A stretch of DNA of 64,000 nt. It comes from Serinus canaria (Eukaryota; Chordata; Aves; Passeriformes; Fringillidae). This document shows, one piece after another, positions 10,753 through 23,767 of this stretch. Position numbers and translations under genes: made by a program. Below the pieces are notes generated by a model. That model saw only the letters and a program-made list of their open reading frames with translations. It was not told the origin of the DNA and made no database searches. Position 1 is the first letter of the stretch. Every line of letters starts with the position of its first letter. The DNA lies in contig NC_066314.1 in the NCBI RefSeq assembly GCF_022539315.1, positions 62,853,543-62,917,542 of the forward strand. The letters are read 5' to 3'.

Positions 10753-13700
10753 GGCAGCCAGGTAGAAACAGAAGGGAGTGAAACTTTCATGAGTGTTGGG
10801 GACTAGGACATGGGAGGAGAGAACAGGACAAAGGAGAGAGAAAAACAACCGCTCAGGGTTGACTTTTCTGATTCAAATACACCTTAGCAGCACTCAGTGG
10901 AAAGCAGACTCAGAAGTGGAAAGAATTTCTGGATCCAGATCAAGACAGCAGAACTATCTTAATCTTTGCTGGGCCATAATCTCCTGAGAAGGCTTGTGAG
11001 AATTTGATCCTGTCATTCCCAAACTAGAATCTTAAAACTGATTTGGACCAGAACTATAGTTGGTTTGAAAATATTATTACTTCTTCCTGTGGAAAAAAAA
11101 AAAAGGAACAAAAATGGAAAATAATTCAGCCAAACCCAAAGTGCATGGACTCATTACAAGCTCAGGAAATCAACTCTATTTAAATCCCTTTCAGCACCAC
11201 TCTCCAACTGCAATAGTGCGTGAGTGGAAGCAAACATTACAGAGAAGTTCATCCCGGTCTGGTCTCCTCCTCTCTGTCCCCACCCCAACCCGAGTTCTGC
11301 ATCTCAATGGTCACTATTTGTTTCTTCCTTCTGATTAGCCTTGACAAGCCTTTCTCTCAGCAATCACCATTTCCATTCTTTTTGGTACTGCTCAGTCCAA
11401 GGTTTCTGTGATCTTCAGTGTCTCACCCTTGCACTCTGCTCTTGGTTCCACTCCCAGCTTTGCTGATTTCTCTGGTGCCAGCTCCCAGTGCTGCCTGCTC
11501 CTTTCTTAGGAGCTGCTTTGCTGCTCCCTTATTTTGTCTTCTCTCACCCCATCTTCCGACCCTCAGGATGGAATATCTCAATGCTGGCTGAGTTCACCCA
11601 ACTTTCTGTTTGCTGTTCTCCCTTGCTGCTGGGACCCTCGTCAGGAAATGTGTGCCGAGGAAGGAAGGACATGGGAAGAAGGAGCAGTTCTTTCTTCTGG
11701 CACTGGCACTACATGCCAACCTCTTCCTGTATGCTCCCCCCATTCTTATTTCCCTATGCCCTTCCTCCCTGCTTCCCCTGCTCTTATTCTCCCAGCTTCT
11801 GATGGCAATTGAACAAGAGTGTGAGATGATGAAAGAGCTGTGCGAGACTCACAATGGTTTTCCAGCCCTGTTGACACCACTGGAGTGGGGACACACTTAA
11901 GGAGCTGTCACTGAGGTTCCAGTGTCAATGAATGTCTGGTGGGTTGTTCTTGGCTGGCTCTGGATGCCCACCCAGCTCCTTGCTCACTGTCCTTCCTCAA
12001 CAGAACAAAAGGGAGAAGAACAAGAAGAAAAAGCTCATGGGTCGAGGTACAGGGAGTTCATCTTACTGTCAACAAATCAGGTTCCTCTTGAGGAAAATAA
12101 ATTTAATTTAATGGCAATCAAAATGGAGTTGGATGGTGAGAAACAAATTTAAAAATCTTCTCTTCCTTGCCCATTTTTTCCCCCCTGGTTCAAATTCCCC
12201 TGTGGAGACACACAGTCTGTGTCTGGCACAAGGCAACCTCAGCAGTTCCCCCTCACCAAAACCTTGACACCAACACCCAGTACAATATGTATTTTGCTGT
12301 TTTATTATGTTGTTATTATAAAGCTCCAGGTTCCAGCATCTAGCAGTTCACCTTTTGTTCTTAATCAGCTCTAACTTCTGCAGGTGGATTCAGTGATCTG
12401 TGCCTCTGCATGTTGCTGAAAAGATTGAGGAGAATTTGTATAACTGCAAATTAGTAAATTTGTTTCTTTTCAAAGAATAGCAGCATGTTTCTTATTTTGG
12501 TTATAAATGTGTAGCCTTGTTAGTTTAATTTCATGCTCAGTGCAGTTTTCACCTGTGCCATTTTTTGCCTTGGACTGTCTTTATTTTTGGGCAAATTTTT
12601 CTCAGATGCTATTCATTTCTCTTTAGTGTTTGATACTACTTTCTTTAGGGAAACAAACTGTTTAAACTAGCCCTGAAAGTTGATAGTTGATAGCCCCTGT
12701 ATGCTGATAACTCAAAATCTCTTTTTGCAATAATTGCTTTTTTTTTTCTTTTTTTCTGTGCCTGACAGGTAATTCTCAGATACTGAATTCACTTTGAAAA
12801 GAGCAAACCTCATACCCGAGTGGAATCCACATGGCTCAGAATTATCACAGCAATCCCTGGTCTGATCTGGAAGTGTTGAAAACACCTTTCCCAGGGAACA
12901 CTAAAACCCTGACTGTCCTGAACAAGTTTACCTAGTTGTTTTTTAATTTTCCTCTAAGCTAATGATGATGAGCCATTTGCTCCACCTTCCTTTTGCTCCC
13001 TGCAGTGCTGCTGTCCTTGGGAAATGCATAGCAGCAGACCTACTTCAAAGGAAAAACAGAATGACTTTCCAGCATGACCATTTATTCATGTTTTCCATTA
13101 TCTTACATGTCAAATATTGCAGCATTGGAAAAAAGAATATTCATATTTCACATTATTAATTCGGTCTTAGTCCAGTATTAAATCATTATTTACTTACAGT
13201 ACTAAATTAAATCTTCTTACACTGCTGATGGATCATTATTCTTCCACAATATTTCCTTTTTTTCCATTGAAAGACACAAGCTGCCTTTTGGTATTAATTT
13301 GTACAATGAGAACCAGTAATTTTCTACTACTTTTCCAGTCAATTAGGGTGTGAATTGCATGCTCTGTGTGCTCTAATGAGTCAAAGTCCATTGCACTGTC
13401 TTTGCCTTAATGAACTTTAGGAGGACACAATAAGCTTTGAAAATTCCTTTCTATGTTTGCTGAGAACCTTGGATTAGCCACTTTTATTTATGTTCTTTGT
13501 TTTTAACCTTGGTTTAGATATCCATAGGGTAACCAACAGGGAAAAGGATTACAACTTTTCCTCAACAGTACCAAGCTTTCCTTCTATTCATTGCCAATCA
13601 TATTTGAAACAGAACTGCTGAGATTTAAATCATAGATCTTGCAAATATATGTTTTGACCACTCCATGTCTGCCCATTTTATCTTGTTTTATTGTGTACTT

Positions 13701-16700
13701 GGAATTTCTAATGTGTAGAAACTTTCCCTTAAACAGGACCATTGTCAGAAATCTGACACATGGAGCACATGCCAGTTCCCACATTTTTGCTTTATCTGCA
13801 TCCAAGCTGCCTAGCAGCCTGACAGCTTTGTATGGAATGAGCTAAACAATATGGGAGTGATTGATTCAGGGTCTGCCTGATTTTATTCACATTTGTGGCT
13901 GACCATCAACTGGTACTACTGGGGACTCCACACTCCAAACACACAGGCTGCTGCTCTGGGAACTGCAGCAGAGGCACTTGGACAATTTTTTACACAAAGC
14001 CAAGTCCCTCTGTTTTCTAGTGAATCCTAAAGCAGTGGCATTTGTGACATTTTCTTCTGCACAATCTTAGTAAAAACTGTTTTCCCAGAGTTTTGAGGTT
14101 ATATGATGTAGGACAACTTGACAGAGTGGCACATTGCTTATGCTGTCTCGTTAGAACCAGAAGACTGCAGGATCTGAAATGAAGATGCTGTTAGTGGAAA
14201 GCCACTGTGCAAATCAGCCCCAAGCCCTCAGCCTGAGGGGCAAGTGAAGTTATGACCACATAAATGAAGGGAAGGAGAAGCAGGACAGAATTGTGACAGC
14301 TTCTTCTGGAGAGCCACATTCCAGCCATGGCTACTCACCTGGTGATTTTATCACAGAATTTGTAATATTTGATGTTTTCTTTAACACCATACCTCTTGCA
14401 ATCCTGGACAACTCAGATCCCATTAAGGGGGAAAAAGACTTTGTAGCACTTCCATTTCCAGTGGAAAGCTTGAATCTTAAAGAGTTTAAAACCACAAAGC
14501 ACAATAAAAAAGCAAGATTATTTATTATTAAAATGACTAAGGCCACTCTGTGACTTTTAAAAAATACATTAAGACCTTGGCATATTTGATGATAATGTTT
14601 GACTAGGATTTTCTAGCATTTTCAAGTAAGTATACATTGGGGCACTAGTTTATAGGCTGTTTAATGAGAGAAAAACACAAGGGTAGAAAGTGAGCAGTTC
14701 CTCAAATCTGTCAAAAGAACTCCACTACTACACCACATTGCTACCAAATCTGAACTAAAGTTGAATGATATGTGATACCATTTCTGCAAAAAATCCCAAA
14801 TTCCTAAATTGAGGAGGAAGCATTCTGTCCCATCAGCCAATTTTAAGCATTAAGGACAAAGGACTTGTGTTTGAAGATGTGCAGTAAGATCCACACCATA
14901 CCTACCATACCTAAATTTTGTCACTAGAAGAATGACAAAAGTCTTGCAGTACTGACAGCCCCCTCCTTCTCTATGCAAAGACATATCAGAAATTTTCACT
15001 AAACAAAAAGAACAGAAAAATCAAGATCTTTCCAAGTTTTTTTTCAGTATAGTATCTGAAGTGAGTTTAACACAATGCACAAGAGGCAGCTACAGAAAAT
15101 TCAACATTGAAAAGCCAAGACAGTAGCACAGCATCTCAGGAAGCACTGCTGAGTACCAGATGCATCCTCACTGTGCAATTGTGCTGAAACACATCCCTCT
15201 GAGACTCAGAACACCATAACTATGTAAAGTGGGCGAGTTCCCCCCGCAGATTTAGAGTACAATGACAGATTTGGCCAGAGAAGTTGACAGAATTGTGTCT
15301 TTGGAGATGGATGCACCATCTCCAAAGTTAAAGTTCAGCCTAAGTTTCCAGCTGCACTTTAGGCTGCAATACTTTTAAGTGGTTTTCTTCATCAGACAGT
15401 CCTTTCTGAGGGTGGTATAGCTGACTTTCCCTCAAAGCTCCATTGTGAAGAAGGCAAAACATCAGCTAGAAACAATGAGCAAAATCCTGGCCTTGGTATT
15501 TAACAGCAGGAGTAAAATCCACTAGCAAACTTTGACTTGCAAAGTCAGCACACACATCTGTTCTGGTCCATTTCTGGATGCTTTCATAACAGTATGTATT
15601 CTTTTCAGAGCACTGTGAGAAACACAACTGACCAACAGGCTTTCTTGATTAGTAAAAGCAAACCAGTTGGAACTCCAGTTTTGCCTTCTTTAAAGGAAAA
15701 ATGTGTCCATTTCATGGAGCTCAATAACAGAAAGTCTACAAAGTGTGGATCAACTCTTCCTATACCATAGAAAACCTTTTTTAAAGTTATCAACTGACAC
15801 TTCTAAGCTTTGTCCTGGAGATGGTCGTGAGTAAATTTTGCATAATACCAGGAGTCTACAAGGAATATAAAAGACTTTAATCCACTTAGCAGTTTAACCA
15901 AGAAGAAAAAGTTGATCAAAACATGTAATTGCTACAGACAACTGAGTTATATGATTCCTCTGTAAAAACCAGCACCAAATTCTGGATGCTTATAATAAAA
16001 AATAAATATCAACATTTGCTCCAGCTATCAATCAATCAATCATCCTTTTGAATATTTCTTTAATATTGTGGAGAATGACTGTGCCACCCCTGCCTTCAAC
16101 TTTCAACTGTTCTTTGAAAAGTTTGTTGAAGAAAAATCGTGTTGAAAACGTGCACACACACTGTGACTGTGGCTTTTATGTTACATGTTGATATAGCCAA
16201 ACTGAGTGCAATCTGTATTCTTCTGAGTAGTTTTGTCATTCCTGTGCAACCATCAGCCCTCTGTAGACCTTCTGCACTTGCTGTCTGGAGCTTACAGGAA
16301 TTTTTGTTCCAATCTGTGCAAGTGAAAAATTATTTAATCTGAGAAGCAAACACATTTCTGATTCCTAAGAAGATGATTATGACACAATATCTGGATCTTC
16401 TTCCATTTTATTTGGCAGACACATAAAGAGTTCTCCATTGTGTATATAACTTTGTTTTTAATACTAGTGTGGCAATCAAGCAAGAATATTCCTCATCCTG
16501 ATTTAGTGGTATCCCCAGCAAGCTCCATAGAAGCTCCTAAAACATTCTGCTCAGGATGCTCAGGAAACACTGACATTTGTCAGACCAATGTATTTGATCA
16601 TCAACCTTGCAATGCTTCCAAGTTTTAAAAAGCATAAACTTCCATTTTAAAATGGATTTAATTTAATTTAAATTATTTTTATTTTTATTTTATTTTTGGG

Positions 16701-19635
16701 TTTTGGATGTAATTTTGAAGTACAAATTCTCATGTCACATTATTTTATGAGCAGTAGTGCAGTAATAATGACACACAAGTTTTTCCCTCACCAACATCTC
16801 CATCCAACACCACCAACAGAAAAAGTGCTGACATTTTCTCCAAAGAACTGATCACAGAATCTGCCCTTAATTTCTTGGTATATTTCTAGAACCATACAAA
16901 GGCAGAACTGTATGCATTATATTCATCAAGGTCACAATTGCAAGAAATGTGGAAGACTTTCTGAGCTGTAAATAACCACCAGCAGAATTCCTGCTGACTT
17001 CCTGGGAGCCAGTGCTTCCCAATCATGCTCTAAATATTTAATCTATGATCATAATAAAAGACTGAGATGCTCAAGTAATGGAATATTTAAAATTATTGCC
17101 ACAAAAATAGAGACTGACCATGTATCACCATGACCAGCCATCTTCTGGAAAATTTATGCAGCAACATTGACGTGAACACTTACCCAGTGCCCTAATTTGG
17201 TAGTAGTGCAAGAACTGGAATATCTTTCAAAGTTCATTCAGCAAAAACAGTTCTGTTTCTCCCTGGGTTAAAGAGCCTCCTACAGCATTGTGTAGAGGGG
17301 TCAGTTAGGACAAGTTTCTTTTTAAATGCAGAGAGGCATTTGGTGACCATCAATGAACCACTGGTGAAAAAAGAATGCACTTTGCTTTGGCTTTTGAGAG
17401 AAGGCAAAATATTTTAACATGAAGAAAGAGACCAAATACCAATGATTTGACTTCTGATATTATTCTATACCTATTACTACAGATTCATTATCAAATTTGG
17501 AAAAAAAAAAAAAAAAGATAAATTTTTGCATTTTGTTGGGAATAATATTTTTAGGATGTGTGTATTTATAAACATCTCATTGTTTTACTAGTGTACACAG
17601 CTGCACTGTTTAAAATTGTCATCTGGAAAACAAAAAGAACAGTTTGAGTGTTTATTCAGTGATCGTTTGTGCATTGTATTATTCATTCCAGACAATGGAA
17701 AGCATCTAAAAAATGCTGGTTGTGTAAGTCTGAAATGTGAGGAATTATAAGCAAACGTGGATCTTTGATGTATATTAAATTGGTTACAATTACACAGCAT
17801 TTAAGACATGGATAAAACATCAATACCACATCTACTACAGGAAAATATTGTTGCTAATATTGCTATTATCATAGGATAATAACTATAATTATTATCACAA
17901 GAATGATGTATCACTGAATGGTGAAACAAATACAAGACCTGAGCAACTCAGCAAACACAAAACTTGATAGTGCAACTTGGGTGGTTTTTCTGTGATGTTC
18001 TACTGTTCAAATATGACTCTAATTCAGCAGCAGGACTATTAGCTTTATGTGGGCTTGAAAATTAATAAACAATGAAAACAATGGTAGCAGATGAATCTTC
18101 TTGAAGCCTCAAAAGAACAATATTCTTGGACAGAGCACAGGAAAGAAAACATTTTTTTTTTGTCAATTCCCACAAGAACATTAAATTGAATGCAAGGCAT
18201 GAATTGTACCCATGTAAAAAGTGTTTTCCAGTGTTTCTTTGGCACATTTATGGACCATTGATGAAAAAAGAATGCCACAGATGTTATAAAATATTTCTAT
18301 ACAGTATTCAGGATGTCCATGTAAAAAAATTGAAGACAATCTCATCCACACATTACATCACTCCTGCAATGGAGTTTGCAGTACCTAAACTAAATCTATT
18401 TGATAACTGCAATGACATTGCATGTGATCTGAAAGTGAGCATGAATTGTATGACGCCCTCTGATAAACAATTTATATTGGTGGTTAAGTCCTTCCAGGAA
18501 ATAAGACAAAATCTTACTCATATTCCCTTCATCAAAGGGGTGGAGAAAAATCTGTAAGCTCAGACATGGACACAGGAAATAGAGGAAGAGCAGGGTCTCG
18601 AGTGTTGTAAGGGAGTTTTGGTGTGAAAAGAAATTAGGCTCTCTAAGGTCATGTCTGCATGGATGATTCCAGACAGTCAGGAATTAACCTCACCATTTAC
18701 TGAGCTGGCAGGACATGACACACTTCTGATCAGAAGCCAATGTAAAGATGCACAAAAAATTCAAAATACTGAAGTGATCTCAGCCTCTGGAATGACTACT
18801 GCTTCTTCCTTGTTCTGCCACCTAACGATGGCAGTGAAGGAATTCAATGCTTCAAAGAATTCAAGGGTCATTTGTCAATGAGATTCTTTGAGCAAGGCAA
18901 AAATTCAAATATTCCTGTTTTGACAGTAATTGTACAATATTGACAAAAAATGTTGCCCATTGTTCCCTTTTGTGCATGACTTCCACACACATGGTTTCAG
19001 AGCCAATCTAGAATCCTGCAGTGGAAGCAGATCAGGAGCCAACAGAAATCCACAGAAATATAACACAAATGTGTTGGGCTGTATGATGCCACAATGTTCA
19101 GTAGTAACTCTGTGTAAACTATGGGCTACAAATCACACAAATCACAAGGTCTAGAACTGCTCAGTTCCAGACCATGGAGTAAAAAACAGAGTGACCCTGA
19201 CTAACACCAAGGAAAGACAGCATTCTAAACACTGCATCTACTGTTGCCCTGCTTTTTCAGTAATTTCTAATACAAGCTGCCCAACCCATGTCTTTATGGT
19301 TTACTATGGTGGTTTATCTTAATAAACCAAGATTTATGGTTTATTTCTAATATGAAGTACATGAACATAGAGATAAAATGTTTATTATATGAGCTTTGTT
19401 GATGTTCTGGTTCTTGCATTTTGATTCTGAGGATTAGTTCCAGGGTTTCTTGTTCCTCCAGGTACACTCTTGCCAATATTTAATACTACCAGGCAGGCCT
19501 CAGAGGCAGATAAAGTTCTACCCCACAGACATACAAGATGTATTTTCTCTTTTATGTCATTCTCCAGTCTGTATGTAGGAATAAAAAAATAATTTAAAAG
19601 AAAAGACTGGATTTTGCAAACTTGTCCCTGGCTTT
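10753..19635. other. Intergenic, nothing recognised
   Basis: AT-rich sequence with T-rich and A-rich tracts (for example 16670-16696 TTTTA-type and an A-run near 17499-17515). It includes a 143-codon plus-strand open frame at 18126-18557 that I do not recognise. No repeat family identified. Confidence 0.45.
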
Positions 19636-19880
19636 AAACTTGAAGAGAGCAGGTTCAGATTGGATATTAGGAAAGAATTCCTTTCTGTGAGGGTGCTGAG
19701 TCCCTGGCTCAGGGTGCCCAGAGAAGCTGTGGCTGCCCCATCCCTGGAAGTGCCCAAGGCCAGGCTGGATGGGGCTTGGAGCAATCTGGGATAGTGGAAG
19801 GTGTCCCTGCCCCTGGCAGGGGGGTGGAATTCAAAGATCTTTAAGGCCTCTTCCAATCCAGGCCATTCTGTGATTCTGAT
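19636..19880 (+). repeat. CR1 LINE tail
   Basis: Plus-orientation CR1 3' end. Blocks include 'agcaggttcagattggatat', 'gaattcctttctgtgagggt', 'tccctggaagtgcccaaggc' and the terminal 'cattctgtgattctgat'. It is 5'-truncated as usual for CR1. The interior is only mildly diverged. Confidence 0.93.
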
Positions 19881-21049
19881 TTCCCTCTCCCAAATTTCTA
19901 CAAACTGCACTCTCCTATGGTTAGACAGAAATAATGAAAAATACCTCTAAGCTTTAAAACTTTGGATGAGGCATGGAGAAGGTGGAGTTATTGTGTGCTG
20001 CAAAGCTCACCCACTGAATAGGTCTGGTTTTGCTGTATAAGCAAATTTCCACTCTGAGACTTGGAGTTTCCAATGTAACCCCAGCTCCCACTCTGCTCTT
20101 GCATGTCTGTGGTCTAGTCTGTAATTTTGCCTGCAGGACAGAGAGGAAGATAAAAGGACTAAAACTGTCAGAGGTAAGGAAAAAATATGTACAGTTCTGT
20201 GTGACCATCACAATATTCAAGAGCTGAAATTACATTACACATGATCTAATGGGAAAGAGACACCACAGCTGCCAGTGAAATCTTACTGACTCCAATCATA
20301 AACTTCTTCAAAAAGTGCTTTTACATAGTGTTGCAAGTCAGAATAGAAATCTCTCCTAATTAGGAAAAGGCTGATAAACAGGCTCTGGCTTTGAAGGGGA
20401 ACACTTGGATGTGTTCAGTAAAAAAGGAATATTGTTTCCTGGACAGGCCTAGAACAAAATCAAGAAGTTCATTTAGGAATCTGCTCATACCACATCTCCA
20501 CAACTAAACACACATTTGGAGAAAGCACCAGTCAATCAATTCCCTTTTACAGTACCTCAACATTCAAAAAATCCCATGGGGACATCTTTGTCATCTTTGG
20601 TGCAGTTACAGAGACAGAGCTACAAACAGGTTTAGGAACAGAAAATGAGTAGGCAACTCATTAACAAACAGTATTTTCTTGTCAGCCAGAAAAAGTGGAA
20701 CCTGATCAGTCAATCAAGTATCAAACAGAAGACTGGATTTTAATCCATTTGCAGGGTAAGGTCATCAGCTAGTAAAAAAAGCACTGTTTACTTCTTCAGT
20801 GAACCTTTGTGTATACAAAAGACAAAACCTTTGCGTTTGATTACAAAAACGAAGCACAGAAAAAGATTTAAATAAAAACCTTCACTTTCTGCAATACATT
20901 TTTCATATTGCCAATACATGTGCAACCATTTGGTGTTCCTTATTATTATAAAAAATGAATTTGTGAAAAGTGCTGATGAAAAAAATCAGCTTAACAAAAA
21001 AACCCAAAACACCTCCAAATAAGAAGAACCACACTTAAAAAATGTCCAT
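19881..21049. other. Intergenic, nothing recognised
   Basis: AT-rich sequence between a CR1 tail and the inferred end of the CCDC91 3' UTR. No gene seen. Confidence 0.45.
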
Positions 21050-22135
21050 AAGTAAGAGAGATCATTCTTAGTTTATTTATGTACCTAAGCATGAACACTT
21101 ATTTTCCCTTAAGTCATTCAGAGCTCTTTTACAGCTAAGGCCCCAGTTCTACAATCAATAGAGTGTAGGCACAGAAATTCCATTCCATCTGCTGTTAGCA
21201 AGACTAGAAAGACCTATGAGAGATCCACAGTCCAGTAATGTCAGGGGGGAGTTCTACTTCCTTCAATGCTCTTAGAAAGGGCATGTGAGGTCAGCAGGCT
21301 GCACTCCTTGCTCTGTCAGAAATTCCACTGAGGCACTGCAGCATCAGTCTCCACATAATTACATACATCTTCTTCCTGAAACTGAGGTCAGTCACATTAA
21401 TCGTAATTTCATGAGAAAATGACTTTTGGAATTGAACTAGCTCTGTGAAACAGAAATAAAATACATGCTATACGTTGGCCATGGCAATGTTTTACACTAC
21501 CCTAAACAGATGTGCTGTTTAGTTTTTAAGTTTTTCTGTTCCTAGAGCTGGATTTGTTTGTAAATGACTTAAGAAATGCCTGACAACACTCTTATGTTTC
21601 AGTACTGATTCTTCTGTTCTACATCAAAAGCAGTTAGAAATAATAAGCTACTCAGGTTCACCTGAGGCAATGGACATGGGAAGAGATTTTGGAAATAGGG
21701 ATGGATTTGTACCTATGACCTACTAAATGTTTGTCTCCATTATTTAAAATATCAAAAATAATGGTGAATCACATTAACACATGGTGCCAAATTTAAAACA
21801 GACATAACAAGGAAATGTTATAATTTCAGACATAACATGGAAACTTTTGACATGGGTTACTAGAAAATATAATGAAAGCAAAATTCTAAATAAAACAAAT
21901 CCTAAATAAACAAATATTTTTCCAAGGAATTTTTCCTCTCTCATATTTGCTATCTGATAATAGTAGTAAAATAAATAAATAAATAGAAGAACATAATCCA
22001 CAAACATTTCTATCAAGAATTTCAGATCAATCTTGACTCAATGATACAATCCAAAAAGATTGGAATAAATTCCTCATTTTCCAGATGGAGTTTTGCAGCT
22101 TCACAAATCACACTCTATCATCAGCACTAAGAATG
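21050..22135 (-). other. CCDC91: Probable 3' UTR of CCDC91
   Basis: AT-rich sequence follows the CCDC91 stop codon on the minus strand. I saw no earlier canonical AATAAA between the stop and 21077. Nothing in the region resembles a further coding exon. A (TTTA)n-like stretch lies around 21965-21985. The extent is inferred only from the first good poly(A) signal; non-canonical or later signals are possible. Confidence 0.4.
21072..21077 (-). terminator. CCDC91: Candidate poly(A) signal AATAAA for CCDC91
   Basis: The plus strand reads TTTATT, giving AATAAA on the minus strand about 1.06 kb past the stop codon. A T-rich then GT-containing stretch follows on the minus strand about 20-45 nt downstream, as expected of a cleavage region. 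It is the first canonical hexamer I found after the stop; use is not shown. Confidence 0.35.
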
Positions 22136-22255
22136 TCAGTCTCTGTCTTCAGCTGGGGTTGGCTCTTCCTTTAATAAAACATTTAACTGCTTCTGTGCAC
22201 ATGAAAGGAAAAGTTCCAAACTATGGAGATTTCTCTGACGGACAACTTCATCAAG
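22136..22255 (-). CDS. CCDC91: CCDC91 terminal coding exon with stop codon
   Basis: The coding part of the last exon is 120 bp: 39 residues plus TGA at 22138-22136. It begins LDEVVRQRNLHSLELFLSCA and ends KEEPTPAEDRD. The acceptor is a good one (TTTTATTTCAACAG, 22256-22269 read on the minus strand). The SLELFLSCAQKQL block is the conserved C-terminal feature of CCDC91 and is the end of the coiled coil. The last roughly 11 residues, rich in Glu, Pro and Asp, form a short acidic tail likely to vary between species. The frame continues open upstream to an in-frame ATG at 22360, but that part is intron. Coding sequence is followed by a probable 3' UTR running to about 21050. Confidence 0.93.
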   Translation of the reverse strand, partial: LDEVVRQRNLHSLELFLSCAQKQLNVLLKEEPTPAEDRD

Positions 22256-22752
22256 CTGTTGAAATAAAAGACAAACAAAAAAAAAATCAATCAACTTTAA
22301 GAAACCTTGAAAACAAATGCCAGTGTATGTCAGCAAAAAAACAACCATAATAAACAACAAAAATTCAACAACTAAAAAACCTAAGTAATTTCAATGTGTA
22401 TAATTTAATAACAACTTTTCAATGGAGTATTTGAGTTTCTCCAAAATAAAATGTACACAAGGCTAAAAGTAACTTTAAAGCTGTCAAATTCTTCACAATC
22501 TATTTGAGAATTCTAAACAGCCTAACTGCCATGCTAGATAAATCCCCACAGAAATGAAAGCTGTTGCTTTTATAGAAACACTGCTTCAGGTTTAAAGTGA
22601 TCACTACACATGACTGCATATTCAAAATTTCAAAGCCTACTTGTAATTTAAATGGCAGCATATTATAGAAGTTCCCAGAGGAAAAATTCAACATATTTGC
22701 TATTTTCTTTGCTTGTTCCTACATTTTATCCCCTAATGCCAAACAATGTGAA

Positions 22753-22776
22753 ATATATATATATATATATATATAT
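22753..22776. repeat. (AT)12 microsatellite
   Basis: Uninterrupted AT dinucleotide run in the last CCDC91 intron. Confidence 0.95.
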
Positions 22777-23644
22777 CATTAATGTATAGACAATCTTCCC
22801 CACCAAAAAAGATAAGAACACCATAGCAAGATTTGGCAGGGTTTATCATATAAATGACAAAAAAATGGTTAACTGAAAGGTATTTGAATTTTTTAAACAT
22901 TAATTAATAAATAAAATGCGCTGCAAAATTCCTTCCATTTGAATGTTGAAGTTCAGATGTCAAGCAAACATTATCACAAGTGAGAAATGTTTTCAATCTG
23001 ACTATCCTTTAATCAGACCAAATTCAATAAAATATATTGAGGACACAGGGTGAGACTGAAAAGCAGAGGTACAAGGCTAATAAGGCATAAAAATTATGCC
23101 CCTCAAGGGAAAGGAAGTAATGGAATTTTGAAGAAGTCAGCACTTCTGCCAGATTATTGTGCACAGGTTCATATGCAATGGAAAAATGGAAGGTTTTTAA
23201 AAAAATGTATCCTGACTCATATATTTCGAACTCACAGCTTTAATTACAGCTTTCAACAAAACCTGATCTGTTTATCAGTCAGCAGTCCAGTTAATTGCTC
23301 TAACAGTCACCTGAATGCCCATTTTGTTTTCTAACAGATAGCCTTTTTTCAAAATATCAACACAGAATGCAAGGCAAGGATGGCGACAGATTCCCACTTC
23401 ACTTTGAAAGTGCACTCAGGAAAAAGTTGGAGTGCTGTGATTTAACACACAAAGAGAAACATTTTTACGACCCTGTGCTTTTCTGCTCCATGAGTTCCTC
23501 CAATTTATGCAAAACTGGGTACTTAGAGTATTTTGGCAACTTGTTTCAACAGAGATGAATGTATCAAATCTAGTCACCAGCAGAAAACACACATATTTTC
23601 TAAACACCACACAATCATAAAACTCTCCTTCAGTAATAGAAGCA

Positions 23645-23767
23645 CAGAATCACAGGATGGTTTGGGTTGGAAGGGACTTTAAAGATCATCCAGTTCCAAC
23701 CTCCTGCCATGGGCAGGGACACCTCCCACTGGACCAGGTTGCTCAGAGCCCCATCCCACCCTGTCTG
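23645..23767 (-). repeat. CR1 LINE tail, minus orientation
   Basis: It reads AGAATCACAGGATGGTTTGG, then 'ttggaagggactttaaagat' and 'cctcctgccatgggcaggga' on the plus strand, the reverse complement of a CR1 3' end. It is sense to CCDC91, within its last intron. Confidence 0.95.

Noticed and set aside
16641..16656. 16-bp perfect palindrome TCCATTTTAAAATGGA
   Set aside because: AT-rich palindromes of this size are expected by chance in a 64-kb AT-rich window, and nothing around it suggests a function.
1..21000. Exons of a neighbouring gene such as FAR2, expected beyond CCDC91 by vertebrate gene order
   Set aside because: I looked for coherent exons on both strands and found none; the window probably ends within the intergenic gap.
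22256..22360. In-frame ATG at 22360 upstream of the terminal CCDC91 exon
   Set aside because: The sequence between 22256 and 22360 is intron: a good acceptor sits at 22256 and the encoded stretch is hydrophobic, unlike the coiled coil.
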